64,000 bases of DNA from Actinomyces sp. Marseille-P3109 (lineage in GTDB: Bacteria > Actinomycetota > Actinomycetes > Actinomycetales > Actinomycetaceae), in the NCBI RefSeq assembly GCF_900323545.1, contig NZ_OOHN01000008.1, positions 2,854,019-2,918,018 on the forward strand, given 5' to 3'. The notes below the pieces were generated by a model. The model had not been told where the DNA came from, made no database searches, and worked only from the letters and a program-made list of their open reading frames with translations. Both the position numbers and the translations under genes were made by a program. Below are positions 1-8,402 of this stretch, in pieces. Within the stretch, counting starts at the first letter, position 1. Every line of letters begins with the position of its first letter.

Positions 1-2
1 CC

Positions 3-119
3 GACACCCAGATCCAAGACATCCAGGACCGCCTCAACCGCCGACCCCGCATCGTCTTGAACGGACAGACCCCAACTGAGAAACTCAACGACATCATCAA
101 CGGTGCAAACACCACCTGA
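3..119 (+). CDS. IS30-family transposase, C-terminal fragment (cut by window edge)
   Basis: The open frame enters from the left edge and ends with TGA at 117-119, giving 38 visible residues. They contain the arrangement RLNRRPRIVLNGQTPTEKL, which resembles the end of the DDE domain of IS30-family transposases (the usual form is L-N-x-R-P-R-K-x-L-x-x-x-T-P-x-E). The transposase would cut and join the element's ends. A terminal-repeat-like sequence follows 8 bases downstream, as expected for the right end of an IS. The N-terminal and catalytic parts are outside the window, so intactness cannot be judged. Family assignment rests on this short motif only. Confidence 0.7.
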   Translation, partial: DTQIQDIQDRLNRRPRIVLNGQTPTEKLNDIINGANTT

Positions 120-126
120 CTCCACC

Positions 127-166
127 GACGCGGAGCCGTGTCGTCTGTGAAGATTTCGTCGAAGTG
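127..166 (+). repeat. Right terminal repeat of the IS30-like element
   Basis: This 40-base stretch directly after the transposase stop recurs at 1104-1143 with two mismatches, and the similarity ends abruptly at both sides. That sharp boundary next to the transposase suggests base 166 is the outer end of the IS. The identification as an IS end is inference from position and recurrence. Confidence 0.6.
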
Positions 167-200
167 TTGATGTGCGGGGTGGGTTCGGGGAGCGCGAGCT

Positions 201-1016
201 ATGCTCGCCGGCATGCGCCTGCTCGCCACGGATCTTGACGGCACCCTCATCTTCCACCACGCCGTCGGGCAAGCCGACGCCGAGGCCCTGGTGCGCTGGC
301 GCAAGGCCGGCAACCTCCTGGTCCTGGCCACGGGCCGCTCGGTGCAGCTGGTCCAGCACGCGGTCGAGGTGGCTCGCTCCTCGACCAGCATCGGCCTGGA
401 CTACGACTACGCGGTGTGCGCCACGGGAACGACCGTCATCGATGCGGCCGGTCAGGTGCGCCGCACCCGCATGCTCAGCGCCGACCAGGTGCGCTCCGTG
501 ACCCGGACGGTGGGCGTCGTCAGCGATGCTCCCGTGTCCGTCTTCGCCTCGACCCTCGAGCGCGACTACGTGCTGGATGATCCGGTCGGCCTGTCCACCG
601 ATCAGCGCACGCCCGCCGACCGCTTCACCGCGGCGCCCCTGTCTGAGATCGCGGGTCTGGGGGTCACCTCGATGCCGTTGCACGTCCCCGACTCCCGCGC
701 CGCCGAGGCGCTGGCCCGGAGTCTGGAAGAGGCGGTCGACGGCGTCAGCTGCACCCGCTCGGCCACCTTCGTCGACGTCACGGTCGCGGGTGAGTCCAAG
801 GGCTCGGGACTGGCCCTGCTCGCCGAGCACCTCGCCGAGCAGGGCCAGGTGGTCAGCGAGGTGGCCGCCGTGGGTGACTCATGGAACGACATCTCGATGC
901 TCGAGCGCGCCGACGTCCCCTGTGCCATCGCCGGTGCCCCGGTTGACGTCGTCGCCGCCGCCGGCGGGCGCACCACCCCGAGCGTGGCCGCCTTCGTCGA
1001 TGCCCTCATGGCCTGA
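201..1016 (+). CDS. HAD-superfamily (Cof-type, class IIB) hydrolase
   Basis: A 271-residue protein with all four HAD motifs in order: motif I DLDGT near the N-terminus, motif II ATGRS, motif III lysine in ESKGSGLALL, and motif IV GDSWNDISML near the C-terminus. The motif I aspartates form the phospho-aspartyl intermediate. Cof-type HADs dephosphorylate sugar phosphates, nucleotides or cofactors in the cytosol; the substrate cannot be told from sequence. The ATG at 201 has a ggggag ribosome site 8 bases upstream; an internal ATG at 213 is the alternative. The gene stands alone between an IS end and an IS-derived palindrome, so it has been flanked by transposition events but looks intact. Confidence 0.88.
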   Translation: MLAGMRLLATDLDGTLIFHHAVGQADAEALVRWRKAGNLLVLATGRSVQLVQHAVEVARSSTSIGLDYDYAVCATGTTVIDAAGQVRRTRMLSADQVRSVTRTVGVVSDAPVSVFASTLERDYVLDDPVGLSTDQRTPADRFTAAPLSEIAGLGVTSMPLHVPDSRAAEALARSLEEAVDGVSCTRSATFVDVTVAGESKGSGLALLAEHLAEQGQVVSEVAAVGDSWNDISMLERADVPCAIAGAPVDVVAAAGGRTTPSVAAFVDALMA

Positions 1017-1079
1017 AGACCTCGAAGACGGCGCCCCGCCCTCCTGCCGCTCCTCCCGTCCGGTTGCTCGGGCGCCCAT

Positions 1080-1143
1080 CACTTCGACCAAAACTTCATA
1101 AATGACGCGGAGCCGTGTCGTCTATGAAGATTTTGTCGAAGTG
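1080..1143. repeat. 64-bp palindromic mini-element made of two IS ends (MITE-like)
   Basis: The left arm 1080-1100 and right arm 1123-1143 are inverted copies (19 of 21 positions pair). The segment 1104-1143 is also a 40-base direct copy of the IS30-like right end at 127-166. The block therefore looks like a left and a right IS end brought together with the interior deleted. It lies between two converging genes and could also act as a transcription terminator. The IS-derived origin is inferred. Confidence 0.6.
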
Positions 1144-1176
1144 GGGCGTGTGCTCAGCGGGGGCGTGCTGCGGTGC

Positions 1177-1623
1177 TCAGGCCTGGACGTAGCGGTAGAC
1201 GTTGGTCTCCCGCAGCTCGAAGCCGGCGCGCCGGTAGAGGCGGTTGGCGGCCTCGCGCGAGGGGCGCGAGGTGAGGTCCACGGTGCGCGCCCCCATCTTC
1301 CCGGCGTACTCGACGGCGGCCTCCACGAGGGCCTGGCCGGCACCCTGGCCGCGGGCCTCGTCGTCGACGACGACGTCCTCCACCCAGGCGCGCAGGCCCG
1401 TGGGGATCGTGAAGGTCGCCAGCGTGAGCATGCCCAGGATCGGGGCGTTCTGGCCGGCGTCGGCCTCGGGGCGGAAGACGAAGAGGAAGACCCCCTCCTG
1501 GGCGATGAAGGCCTCGCACTGCTCAGCGGTCAGTGCCGGAGCGCTGCGGGAGAGCTGCGGGATGAGGCGCTCCATGGCCTCGACGATCTCCGGACTGGAG
1601 GTGGTGACGAGCTCGACGGTCAT
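1177..1623 (-). CDS. GNAT-family N-acetyltransferase
   Basis: 148 residues from the ATG at 1623, which has an aggag site about 9 bases upstream; a longer frame to 1743 lacks a ribosome site and its extra N-terminus is low quality. The acetyl-CoA binding motif A is seen as VVVDDEARGQGAGQALVEAA, followed by the typical NRLYRRAGFE helix-strand of motif B. The enzyme would transfer an acetyl group from acetyl-CoA to an amine on a small molecule or protein; the acceptor is unknown. It converges with the HAD gene across the 64-bp palindrome. Confidence 0.88.
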   Translation of the reverse strand: MTVELVTTSSPEIVEAMERLIPQLSRSAPALTAEQCEAFIAQEGVFLFVFRPEADAGQNAPILGMLTLATFTIPTGLRAWVEDVVVDDEARGQGAGQALVEAAVEYAGKMGARTVDLTSRPSREAANRLYRRAGFELRETNVYRYVQA

Positions 1624-1792
1624 GAGGAGTTCTCCTGCTGGTTGAAAAGAGGTGGAGGGCCGGGACGGGGGCTCCCGCAACGGCTTCCTGTCAGCCCTGG
1701 AGCCTACCGTCTGGAAGTGCTCCAGGCGGCGAAGTGGCCCCACCGACCGGAAGAATGTGGCGGGCTGCGTCGGCTGGCGGCAGGTGGCGCGG

Positions 1793-3166
1793 TCAGGCCG
1801 AGGCGCCGATCGTCTTGACGGTGGGATCCATAACGGCGGCCTCTACCAGGGCGGTTCCGCTGGTCAGGTCCCGCAGCCGCAGCACGTAGGGGTGGTCCAC
1901 GGTGAACTCGACCGGCTCGTCCGGCTCCGGTGCCGCCATGACCTCCACCCCTCCCTCGGTGAGGGCGGCGGCCACCGTGCCCTCCTCGTCCAGGATGAGG
2001 CGCACCTGCTGGACCACCTGCGCCAGCGTGAGTCCGCGGGCCATCTTGTCCAGGCCCTCGGGCTTGAGACCCTGCTCCTTGAGGAAGTCCAGGAGCTCCT
2101 TGGGCTCAGAGGTGAGGTCCACCTTGGGCAGGGACAGCCTCACCTCACGGGCCTCGGCCTCATCGAGAGCCTTCGACGCTGCCGCCCACGTCCCGGTGTC
2201 CATGGCGGACGGCAGGGATCCGGCGTCGGGCAGGACGACGTCGAGGGCGAGCTGGGATTCCTTGGGGGCTCCGTCCGTGTTCTCCTCCCCGCTGGCGTAG
2301 GCCAGACGCACCGCCGCCCAGCCCTGGCCGGTGGCGTAGGGGATGGAGCGGGTGTCGTGCATGAGGTCGGCCTTGACGGTCTTGCCACCGGCGAGCGTGA
2401 AGTTCTGCGGTGAGGTGTCCTCGGCCTTGAAGGGGGAGTCCCACTGGGCCGCGAAGAGCAGGGCGTTCTGCACCACCAGACGCGTGTCCTTCGTAATGGT
2501 GATACCGCTGTTCGGGATGAGGCCGGCCGTGTTGCGCGAGGCCCAGGCATCGAGGTTCTTCTTCATGGAGTCCACGTCGATCTGCTCGATTTCGGCGGAG
2601 AACCAGCGCAGCACCGCATCGAGGTAGGACTGCTTGACCTCGATGTCCTTCTCGTCGGCGATGAGGACGTGGTTGGCCAGGTGGACGAGCGGCTTGTCCG
2701 GGATCTGGTCCGGGTCGAAGCCCTTGAGGTCGCCGTCGTAGCGGTTGAGGGAGGTCTGGACGGCCGACCAGGCGCGGTCCCGCTCCTCGCCCGAGAGCCC
2801 CAGGAGCGCGTCATAGCCCTGGGTGGAGGCGTCCGTGGCGCCGCCGGCCAGGATCGCCAGGACGAAGGCGGCACTGAGCGCCGAGGCCATCGCCGTCGCT
2901 GCCGAGTCCGCCTTGAGGTAGTGGGCCAGGAGCCGGCCGCCGAGCTGGTCGCAGGCGGCGGCCGCGGTGGCCACCTGCGAGGAGACGTCGGAGGGGGTGA
3001 CCGTCTCATGGGCGGTCTTGGAGGTCAGCGCCTTCCCGGAAGCCGACGAGCACGCGCCCAGCAGCAGCGCAGCCGCGGGGGCCAGCGCCGCCAGCGACAG
3101 CAGGTGGCGGCGGGACAGGCCGTGGTGGTCGGAGCAGGGACGGTGCGCAGACGGGAACAGGGTCAT
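1793..3166 (-). CDS. Serpin-family protease inhibitor, predicted lipoprotein
   Basis: 457 residues. The N-terminus has SRRHLL then a hydrophobic run ending in the lipobox LLGAC (lipidated Cys39), so it is probably a surface lipoprotein, perhaps exported by the Tat route. The rest follows the serpin fold: a helix-B like SALSAAFVLAILAGGA, the strand block AAQWDSPFKAEDT, and the C-terminal signature VDHPYVLRLRDLTSGTAL. The reactive-centre hinge EEGTVAAA (Gly396 as P15) is of the inhibitory type, which places Met410 at P1 and Ala at P1'. A P1 Met is the situation in alpha-1-antitrypsin, an inhibitor of neutrophil elastase; the target here is inference. It diverges from the PAS gene. Confidence 0.85.
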   Translation of the reverse strand: MTLFPSAHRPCSDHHGLSRRHLLSLAALAPAAALLLGACSSASGKALTSKTAHETVTPSDVSSQVATAAAACDQLGGRLLAHYLKADSAATAMASALSAAFVLAILAGGATDASTQGYDALLGLSGEERDRAWSAVQTSLNRYDGDLKGFDPDQIPDKPLVHLANHVLIADEKDIEVKQSYLDAVLRWFSAEIEQIDVDSMKKNLDAWASRNTAGLIPNSGITITKDTRLVVQNALLFAAQWDSPFKAEDTSPQNFTLAGGKTVKADLMHDTRSIPYATGQGWAAVRLAYASGEENTDGAPKESQLALDVVLPDAGSLPSAMDTGTWAAASKALDEAEAREVRLSLPKVDLTSEPKELLDFLKEQGLKPEGLDKMARGLTLAQVVQQVRLILDEEGTVAAALTEGGVEVMAAPEPDEPVEFTVDHPYVLRLRDLTSGTALVEAAVMDPTVKTIGASA

Positions 3167-3467
3167 GACGTCAGGTTAGGAAGCCTTCCGGGGGCTGTCA
3201 GGGACTTGGATGTGGTCAGGCACGGGGAGACCTCACCGGACGTGCCCGACCAGCCGCCGGCCTACCACTGCCAGACGGCCGCCCGTGACCACTCGATCAG
3301 CAGAATCCTGCCGGATCACGTGTGATGCGTCGCCCCGCCGGGATCGGCCGCCTCGAGACCGGTCCGCGAGTAGGCTTCCGACCAAGGTCCTACGACAGCG
3401 CCGCAGGCACCGCTGTCCCTACCTCGCAACTGCCCCGCATCTGCCTCGTTCTCAAGGAAGGTCACTC

Positions 3468-4832
3468 ATGGTCGAGTCCGCCGCCCCCGTCGAGCACGTC
3501 TTCACCGCCGACGAGCTCTTCTTCTCCACCACGGACTCCCAAGGGCGCATCCGCCGCGCCAACTCCACCTTCATGCGCCTGTCCGGCTACCCGCGCGGCG
3601 CCCTGGTGGGGCGGGCCCACAACGTCGTGCGGCACCCGGACATGCCCGCAGGCCTGTTCCGCAGCATCTGGAACGCCATCGAGGAGGGGCGGGCGGCCAG
3701 CGCCTACATCACCAACCGCTCCTCCGACGACGGCCGCTATCGCGTCTTCGCCACGATCGTTCCCTCCGGGTCCGGCTACCTGTCCGTGCGCACGCTGCCG
3801 ATGCTCACCGACCTGCGCGACGACGTCGAGGCCGCCTACGCCCGGGTCCGCGACGTCGAGGAGGCCTCGGCAGCGGCCGGCTCCACCCGCCGAGAGGTGG
3901 CCGCCGCCGGACAGGCCGCCCTCCAGGCCGAGCTGCGGGCTCTGGGCTACGCCGACGCCATCGACTTCACCCGCCGGGTGCTGGTCGCCGAGGTCGGCGC
4001 GCTCCTGGACCACGGCGTCGGCATCCCCGACAGCCCGCAGGCCGAGGGCCCCGTGGCCCGGATCCTGGCCGCCATGAGCCGGATCGAGGCCGAGACCGCC
4101 GGGCTCGTCGGTATCCTCCAGGAGGGGCAGCGGCTCGTCGACCTCCTGGGGCGGCGGGCCGGCGAGATCGAGGCCCTCTCGGCCCGCCTGGGCGCCCTGC
4201 GCGAGGCCATGCGGGCCGTCGGCGCGGACGTCGCGGTCCTCGGGGGCGGGGCCCAGGCCGACGACGTCGCCGAGCGCTGCCAGCGGGTCGACGCCCTGGT
4301 CCTGGAGTGCTCCGAGCAGCTCCACCCGCTGCGCAGCCAGATCGAGGAGCTGCGCGGCGACCTGGACTCGGTGAACTTCCGCATCGCTCTGGCCCGTCTG
4401 CACAACCTGGCCGCCGGGCTCTTCGCTCTCCAGGTCATCGAGGGTGAGGACGAGGTCGACGCCAACGACGCCGTCGGCAGCCTCACCGAGCTGTGCGCGG
4501 CGCTGAGCGACGGCGCCAGTACCCTGACCGAGCGCGTGGCACTGCTGGATGCGCGTCGCGAGCTGGTGGGCGGCGAGCTGGACCTCGTGGCCGAGGACCT
4601 CGCCGTCATCCAGGGGCCGATCCTGGAGCTGGTCGAGGTGGCCGCGGCCGCCGGGGCCGGCCAGGCCGATTCCGTGGCCACCGCCCGCACCCTGGCCGGT
4701 CAGGGCTTCGCCGAGGCCCGCGACCTGGCCGACCTGGCCGTGCGCGTGCGCGACCTCGAGGTCCCCTACGAGGCAGACGCCATCAACACCTGCCTGGCCG
4801 ACGTGCGCGCCGCCCTGGACGAGCTGGGGTAG
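3468..4832 (+). CDS. PAS-domain protein with long helical C-terminus (Aer-like PAS)
   Basis: 454 residues from the ATG at 3468, preceded by an aaggaagg site; the longer upstream frame is non-coding in character. Residues about 15-120 form a PAS domain closest in pattern to the FAD-binding PAS of Aer-type aerotaxis receptors, with FSTTDSQGRIRRANSTF and the hallmark HNVVRHPDMP. The remaining 330 residues are Ala/Leu/Glu-rich helices, but no methyl-accepting signalling hairpin, kinase or cyclase domain is visible and no chemotaxis genes lie nearby. It may sense redox or oxygen and signal through its helical part; the output is unknown. Alone on its strand between divergent and convergent neighbours. 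Confidence 0.75.
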   Translation: MVESAAPVEHVFTADELFFSTTDSQGRIRRANSTFMRLSGYPRGALVGRAHNVVRHPDMPAGLFRSIWNAIEEGRAASAYITNRSSDDGRYRVFATIVPSGSGYLSVRTLPMLTDLRDDVEAAYARVRDVEEASAAAGSTRREVAAAGQAALQAELRALGYADAIDFTRRVLVAEVGALLDHGVGIPDSPQAEGPVARILAAMSRIEAETAGLVGILQEGQRLVDLLGRRAGEIEALSARLGALREAMRAVGADVAVLGGGAQADDVAERCQRVDALVLECSEQLHPLRSQIEELRGDLDSVNFRIALARLHNLAAGLFALQVIEGEDEVDANDAVGSLTELCAALSDGASTLTERVALLDARRELVGGELDLVAEDLAVIQGPILELVEVAAAAGAGQADSVATARTLAGQGFAEARDLADLAVRVRDLEVPYEADAINTCLADVRAALDELG

Positions 4833-4871
4833 ACGGCCGCCGGAGTCCGCCTCGGGCCGCGTTCCCGCGGG

Positions 4872-6110
4872 CTAGTCGCGGGCCAGCTCGACGAGCACCT
4901 CGGCGTGGTCGGTGTGGGGGAACATGTCGAACAGGCGGGAGCGCACCACCCGCATCGAGGGCAGGTGGGCCAGGTCCGCGGCCAGTGTGCGGGGGTTGCA
5001 GGAGGAGTAGAGCACCCGCCCCACGCCGGAGGCTTCGATCCGAGCGGCCAACTGCTCCCCGATCCCGCGCCGGGGTGGGTTGACCACGAGCAGATCCGGG
5101 CGCTCGGCCCCGAAGGCCCCGGCGGTGCTACCGTCCGAGGCGCCCGGGTCCAGGACGCGGGCGTCACCGGCCTCGAAACGCACGAGCCCCGGGTCCAGGC
5201 CCATGAGAGCGGAGGCCGCGCGTGCTCCGTCGATGGCCGAGGCCGAGACCTCCACCCCCAGCACCCGGCGACCCGGCGCGGCCAGGGCCAGGGCGAACCC
5301 ACCGACGCCGCAGAACAGGTCCCACACCCGAGTCGGCTCGCACTCCCCCGCCCAGGAGCGGGCGGTGGCGTAGAGCGCCTCGGCCACGGCCGTGTTGGTC
5401 TGGAAGAAGGAACGGGTCGGCAGGTAGAGCGGCAGCTCGACGCCGTCGGCGCACCGGACGGCCGGCGTGCCGGCCCTCAAGACCGGCAGGCTCAGGCGCA
5501 TGAGGAGCCGGTTCTCCTCGGTCAGGACGATCTCCTCCGGCCCCTCGATGACGGCCTGGTGGACGCCCTGGATGTTGACGCTGGCCACCGCCAGCTGGGG
5601 CAGGGACCGGCGCAGGTCCGGCAGCGCAGCGCGCAGCTGGTCCAGGTGGCGCCGGGAGCGCAGGACGAACCGCACCATGAGGTCGTCGTCGGGCGAGGCG
5701 GTCACCAGGACGTGCTTGAGCTCGCCGCGGCGAGCGGGCACGTCGTAGGGGCGCAGGCCCAGGTCGGTGATGAGGCCCGCCAGCACTGGCAGGGCCGCCT
5801 CGATCGCCGGCACGTGCAGGGGGCAGGTGCGCAGGTCGACGCCGTGGCCGGCACTGTCGAGGATCCCCAGGGTGGGGCGGGCCGTGGTTCCGGCCACCGC
5901 CATCTTCGCCTTGTTGCGGAAGCGCTCCGGGGCGCTCGCGGCCGGCGGCTCCCACAGGTCGGTCGGGACACGTGCGGCCAGCAGGGAGGCGACTCGGGAC
6001 TGCTTGGCGGCCAGCTGGTCCGGCAGCGGCAGGGCCAGGTGGGGGCAGGAGCGGCAGGTACCGGCCTCGTGGAGGATGCACGACGGCGCCTGCGGTGCGG
6101 TCCCCGACAT
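4872..6110 (-). CDS. rlmC: 23S rRNA (uracil-C5)-methyltransferase, RlmC/RumA-like
   Basis: 412 residues. The N-terminal iron-sulfur cysteines are visible as C11, C19 and C22 (CILHEAGTCRSC) with a fourth in LRTCPLH, the layout of RlmC (RumB). The SAM-binding Rossmann part has VWDLFCGVGGFALALA and LLVVNPPRRGIG, and the catalytic cysteine is C371 in SSCNPRTLAADL. The family makes 5-methyluridine in 23S rRNA with SAM as donor. The short N-terminus without a TRAM domain favours RlmC over RlmD. It converges with the PAS gene; upstream lies tRNA-Thr on the same strand. Confidence 0.88.
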   Translation of the reverse strand: MSGTAPQAPSCILHEAGTCRSCPHLALPLPDQLAAKQSRVASLLAARVPTDLWEPPAASAPERFRNKAKMAVAGTTARPTLGILDSAGHGVDLRTCPLHVPAIEAALPVLAGLITDLGLRPYDVPARRGELKHVLVTASPDDDLMVRFVLRSRRHLDQLRAALPDLRRSLPQLAVASVNIQGVHQAVIEGPEEIVLTEENRLLMRLSLPVLRAGTPAVRCADGVELPLYLPTRSFFQTNTAVAEALYATARSWAGECEPTRVWDLFCGVGGFALALAAPGRRVLGVEVSASAIDGARAASALMGLDPGLVRFEAGDARVLDPGASDGSTAGAFGAERPDLLVVNPPRRGIGEQLAARIEASGVGRVLYSSCNPRTLAADLAHLPSMRVVRSRLFDMFPHTDHAEVLVELARD

Positions 6111-6192
6111 GTCCCCTCCTGATGGTGAGCTCGATGCCGGTCAGCGAGGCGACGGCAGCGCCAGGACCCGGACTGCTGCGGCCACTGAGTGG

Positions 6193-6265
6193 AGCCGCTT
6201 GTCGGACTCGAACCGACGACCTGCTGTTTACAAGACAGCTGCTCTACCAACTGAGCTAAAGCGGC
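6193..6265 (-). tRNA. tRNA-Thr (anticodon TGT)
   Basis: The reverse strand folds as a complete 73-base cloverleaf: acceptor GCCGCTT paired with AAGCGGC, D arm with AGTTGGTA, anticodon stem GCTGT/ACAGC enclosing loop CTTGTAA, variable AGGTC, and T arm GTCGG-TTCGAGT-CCGAC. Anticodon TGT reads ACA threonine codons. CCA is not encoded. Confidence 0.96.
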
Positions 6266-6414
6266 GTACGGCCGGCAAGGCGGCCGCGGGTGCGGAGAAC
6301 AGTCTGGCACAGACCGCCCCGGGGCGGAAAACCAGGGAGGAGGATGCGTCTGCTCCGATGCCTCCGAGAGCCGCGCGGGACCAGCGCTGGATCAGGGAGG
6401 GATAGGCGTCCGGC

Positions 6415-7350
6415 TCAGCCCTGCTGCTGCTCAGCGGGCTGGTCGGTGGACTTCTGAGCGGGTTGCTCGGCCGGCTGCTGGGTGGACTGCTCGGAGGGCT
6501 GCGACGTCGGCGTGCTCCCGGTGACCAGCTCGGTCAGGGAGGTCGGCGACTGCAGCGTGCTCAGGTCGATCTGCTCTCCCTTGAAGAAGACGGACGGGGT
6601 GCCCTTCAGGTCCCTATCGGCGAAGGCCTTGTCTCCGAGCTCGACCCACTTCTTGTACTTGTTCGAGTCGACGGCGGCCTTGAACTTGGCGGACACCTCG
6701 GTGGGGACACCCACCTTGGTGGCGGCGGCGACCAGGCTGTCCACGGTCAAGAGGCTCTGGTTCTTGGTTTCCAGCACCTGGGAGAGGATCTCGAAGGCGG
6801 AGCCGTGGAAGCTCAGGGACTGCGCCGGGGCCTCATCGAGTACCACGCCCATGGCGTTCATGACCGTGCTCGTCCAGTCCTGCTTGAGGATCTTGCAGGG
6901 GTGGAGGGCCAGGGTGATCTTCTTGTCGCTCAGCAGCTGGTTGATCTCCTCGGTGTGGATGCCCTCGAACTGGGCGCAGTGCGAGCAGGAGTAGTCGAAG
7001 TAGATGTCAAGGATGGGGGCGGAGGCAGCGACGGTGTCCAGCTGGCTGCCGTCGCCGTAGGTCCAGGAAGCGTCCGCCAGGACCTGCTTGGGAACACCGC
7101 TCTGGTTCGCCTTCTCGGTGGCCAGGCCCTTGCCCGCTGCGGGGAACTCCTTCTTCCCCTGGTTGACAGCCAGGTAACCGAGGTAGCCCAGGCCGCCGGC
7201 CAGGGCCACCCCCGTGGCCCCGATGAAGCTGCGGCGCGCGATCGCGTTGCGGTGTGCACGGCGCTCCTCGGCCTCCCTCAGTTCCTTGGCCTTGAGGCGT
7301 GCGGCCTCGCGGCGCTGGGCCTTGGACTGGCGGGGCTGTTTACTGGACAC
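6415..7350 (-). CDS. DsbA-like thiol-disulfide oxidoreductase, membrane anchored
   Basis: 311 residues. A very basic N-terminal region (1-40) precedes a single hydrophobic anchor at about 41-63 (RRSFIGATGVALAGGLGYLGYLA is contained in it). The thioredoxin-fold domain has the redox pair C122-S-H-C125 in FDYSCSHCAQFEG and the cis-proline loop GTPSVFF. The C-terminal 45 residues are a Pro/Gln/Ser-rich tail. It should act outside the membrane, oxidising cysteines in exported proteins such as pilins, as the MdbA/DsbA-type proteins do in Actinomyces. No VKOR or DsbB partner is adjacent, so the reoxidation route is not visible here. Confidence 0.85.
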   Translation of the reverse strand: MSSKQPRQSKAQRREAARLKAKELREAEERRAHRNAIARRSFIGATGVALAGGLGYLGYLAVNQGKKEFPAAGKGLATEKANQSGVPKQVLADASWTYGDGSQLDTVAASAPILDIYFDYSCSHCAQFEGIHTEEINQLLSDKKITLALHPCKILKQDWTSTVMNAMGVVLDEAPAQSLSFHGSAFEILSQVLETKNQSLLTVDSLVAAATKVGVPTEVSAKFKAAVDSNKYKKWVELGDKAFADRDLKGTPSVFFKGEQIDLSTLQSPTSLTELVTGSTPTSQPSEQSTQQPAEQPAQKSTDQPAEQQQG

Positions 7351-7566
7351 TCGGTGCTCCTTGTGGTGCGTTGGCGAGCGGACGGCGAAGAAGACGAACT
7401 GTCAACGAGTCATGGCTGTAGCGGTGTCATTCTGCCCGACGATGCTGTACGAAACCATGCCTGACGTCTGCCGCTGGCGGATTGTGACGCATCGGTCGTT
7501 GGCAGTCGGGCAGGTGGGTGGCGTTGTGGTGCGCTGTTGACGTTCCTGTGACGTCTTCCCAAAAGT

Positions 7567-8262
7567 GTGCGCCTGGGACTGGTGCTCAGGCGGAACCAGG
7601 CGGAGTCGGGCGGAATCAGGCCGTGTGGCCCGGTCGAGGCCTGGTTACATCCTGTCCAGGGTAAAAGGATCAATAAGTACGGTAGTGAGCTGGTGTCTGG
7701 TACCGATAAGAGGTATGAGGTTGGGCATCTCATGGGTGACCAGTTCGGTGGGCCGCCGGAGCAGATCAATATGGTGGCTATGCTGAAGGAGGTGAACCAG
7801 ACTCGTGTTGGGAAGGAGTCCAACTCGCACCTCAGACTTGAGCAGAAGATGGCGGCCAGTCCAGAGGGCTACGGCACCATTGTGGTGGAGCTTGAGTGCC
7901 CCGATCCCGTGGATCCCTCCAAGCTCACAGGCGCCGAAAGAGTCCCCGACGGATTCGAAGTGACATGGATTGATTCAGACGGAGTCCCTGACCATAAGGG
8001 TTTTGAGAACCCGCCAGAAGAAGCGAGAGGTCTTGGAGGTCGACGAGATATGGTAGGCGTTGACGAAACTGCGTGTCAGGTCTTTGTGAAGATCCAAGGA
8101 TTGCTGCGTGACTGGCTAACTGAAGAAGGCCTTGACGAAGTTGATTTTGAATACAGCGCTATAGCGCTCGTCAGAGGGCTGAGAAGGCTGAGGCCGGGCA
8201 GGATGAGGAGTCGTCTGGTTCGGGTGGGCCGGGCAGGTCTGGTGAGTGACTCGCTGGCGTGA
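7567..8262 (+). pseudogene. Stranded polymorphic-toxin tail, Endonuclease_NS_2-like nuclease
   Basis: The frame carries YEVGHLMGDQFGGPPEQINMV, followed by VNQ, the core of DNA/RNA non-specific nucleases found at the C-termini of secreted polymorphic toxins; the catalytic His and metal-binding Asn are kept. There is no delivery domain, signal or good ribosome site, and the first 35 codons look non-coding. Near 8155 the frame probably shifts: the +2 frame reads on as a charged tail ending at about 8248, whereas the stated frame turns into Arg-rich noise. The stretch is visibly lower in GC than its neighbours, which fits a displaced toxin cassette. A weak 31-codon ORF (8259-8353) follows; no immunity gene is recognised. 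Confidence 0.6.
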
Positions 8263-8402
8263 GTGGTGTGTTGGAGCCTGAGGCTGTGGCGTCTTCGGGT
8301 GGTTACTGCACGGTGCTGCCAGGGGCGCCGGAGGTGGACCCCTTCTTCTGCTGACCAGATGATCGTTTTGTCATCCCCTGTCTCCACCTGTCCACGCGAT
8401 TC

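Noticed and set aside
3468..4832. Chemotaxis receptor
   Set aside because: The PAS domain is Aer-like but there is no HAMP, TM segment or methyl-accepting signalling tip.
5767..6405. Plus-strand frame with LSDSNRRPAVYKTAALPTEL
   Set aside because: It is the antisense reading of tRNA-Thr and overlaps rlmC; no ribosome site.
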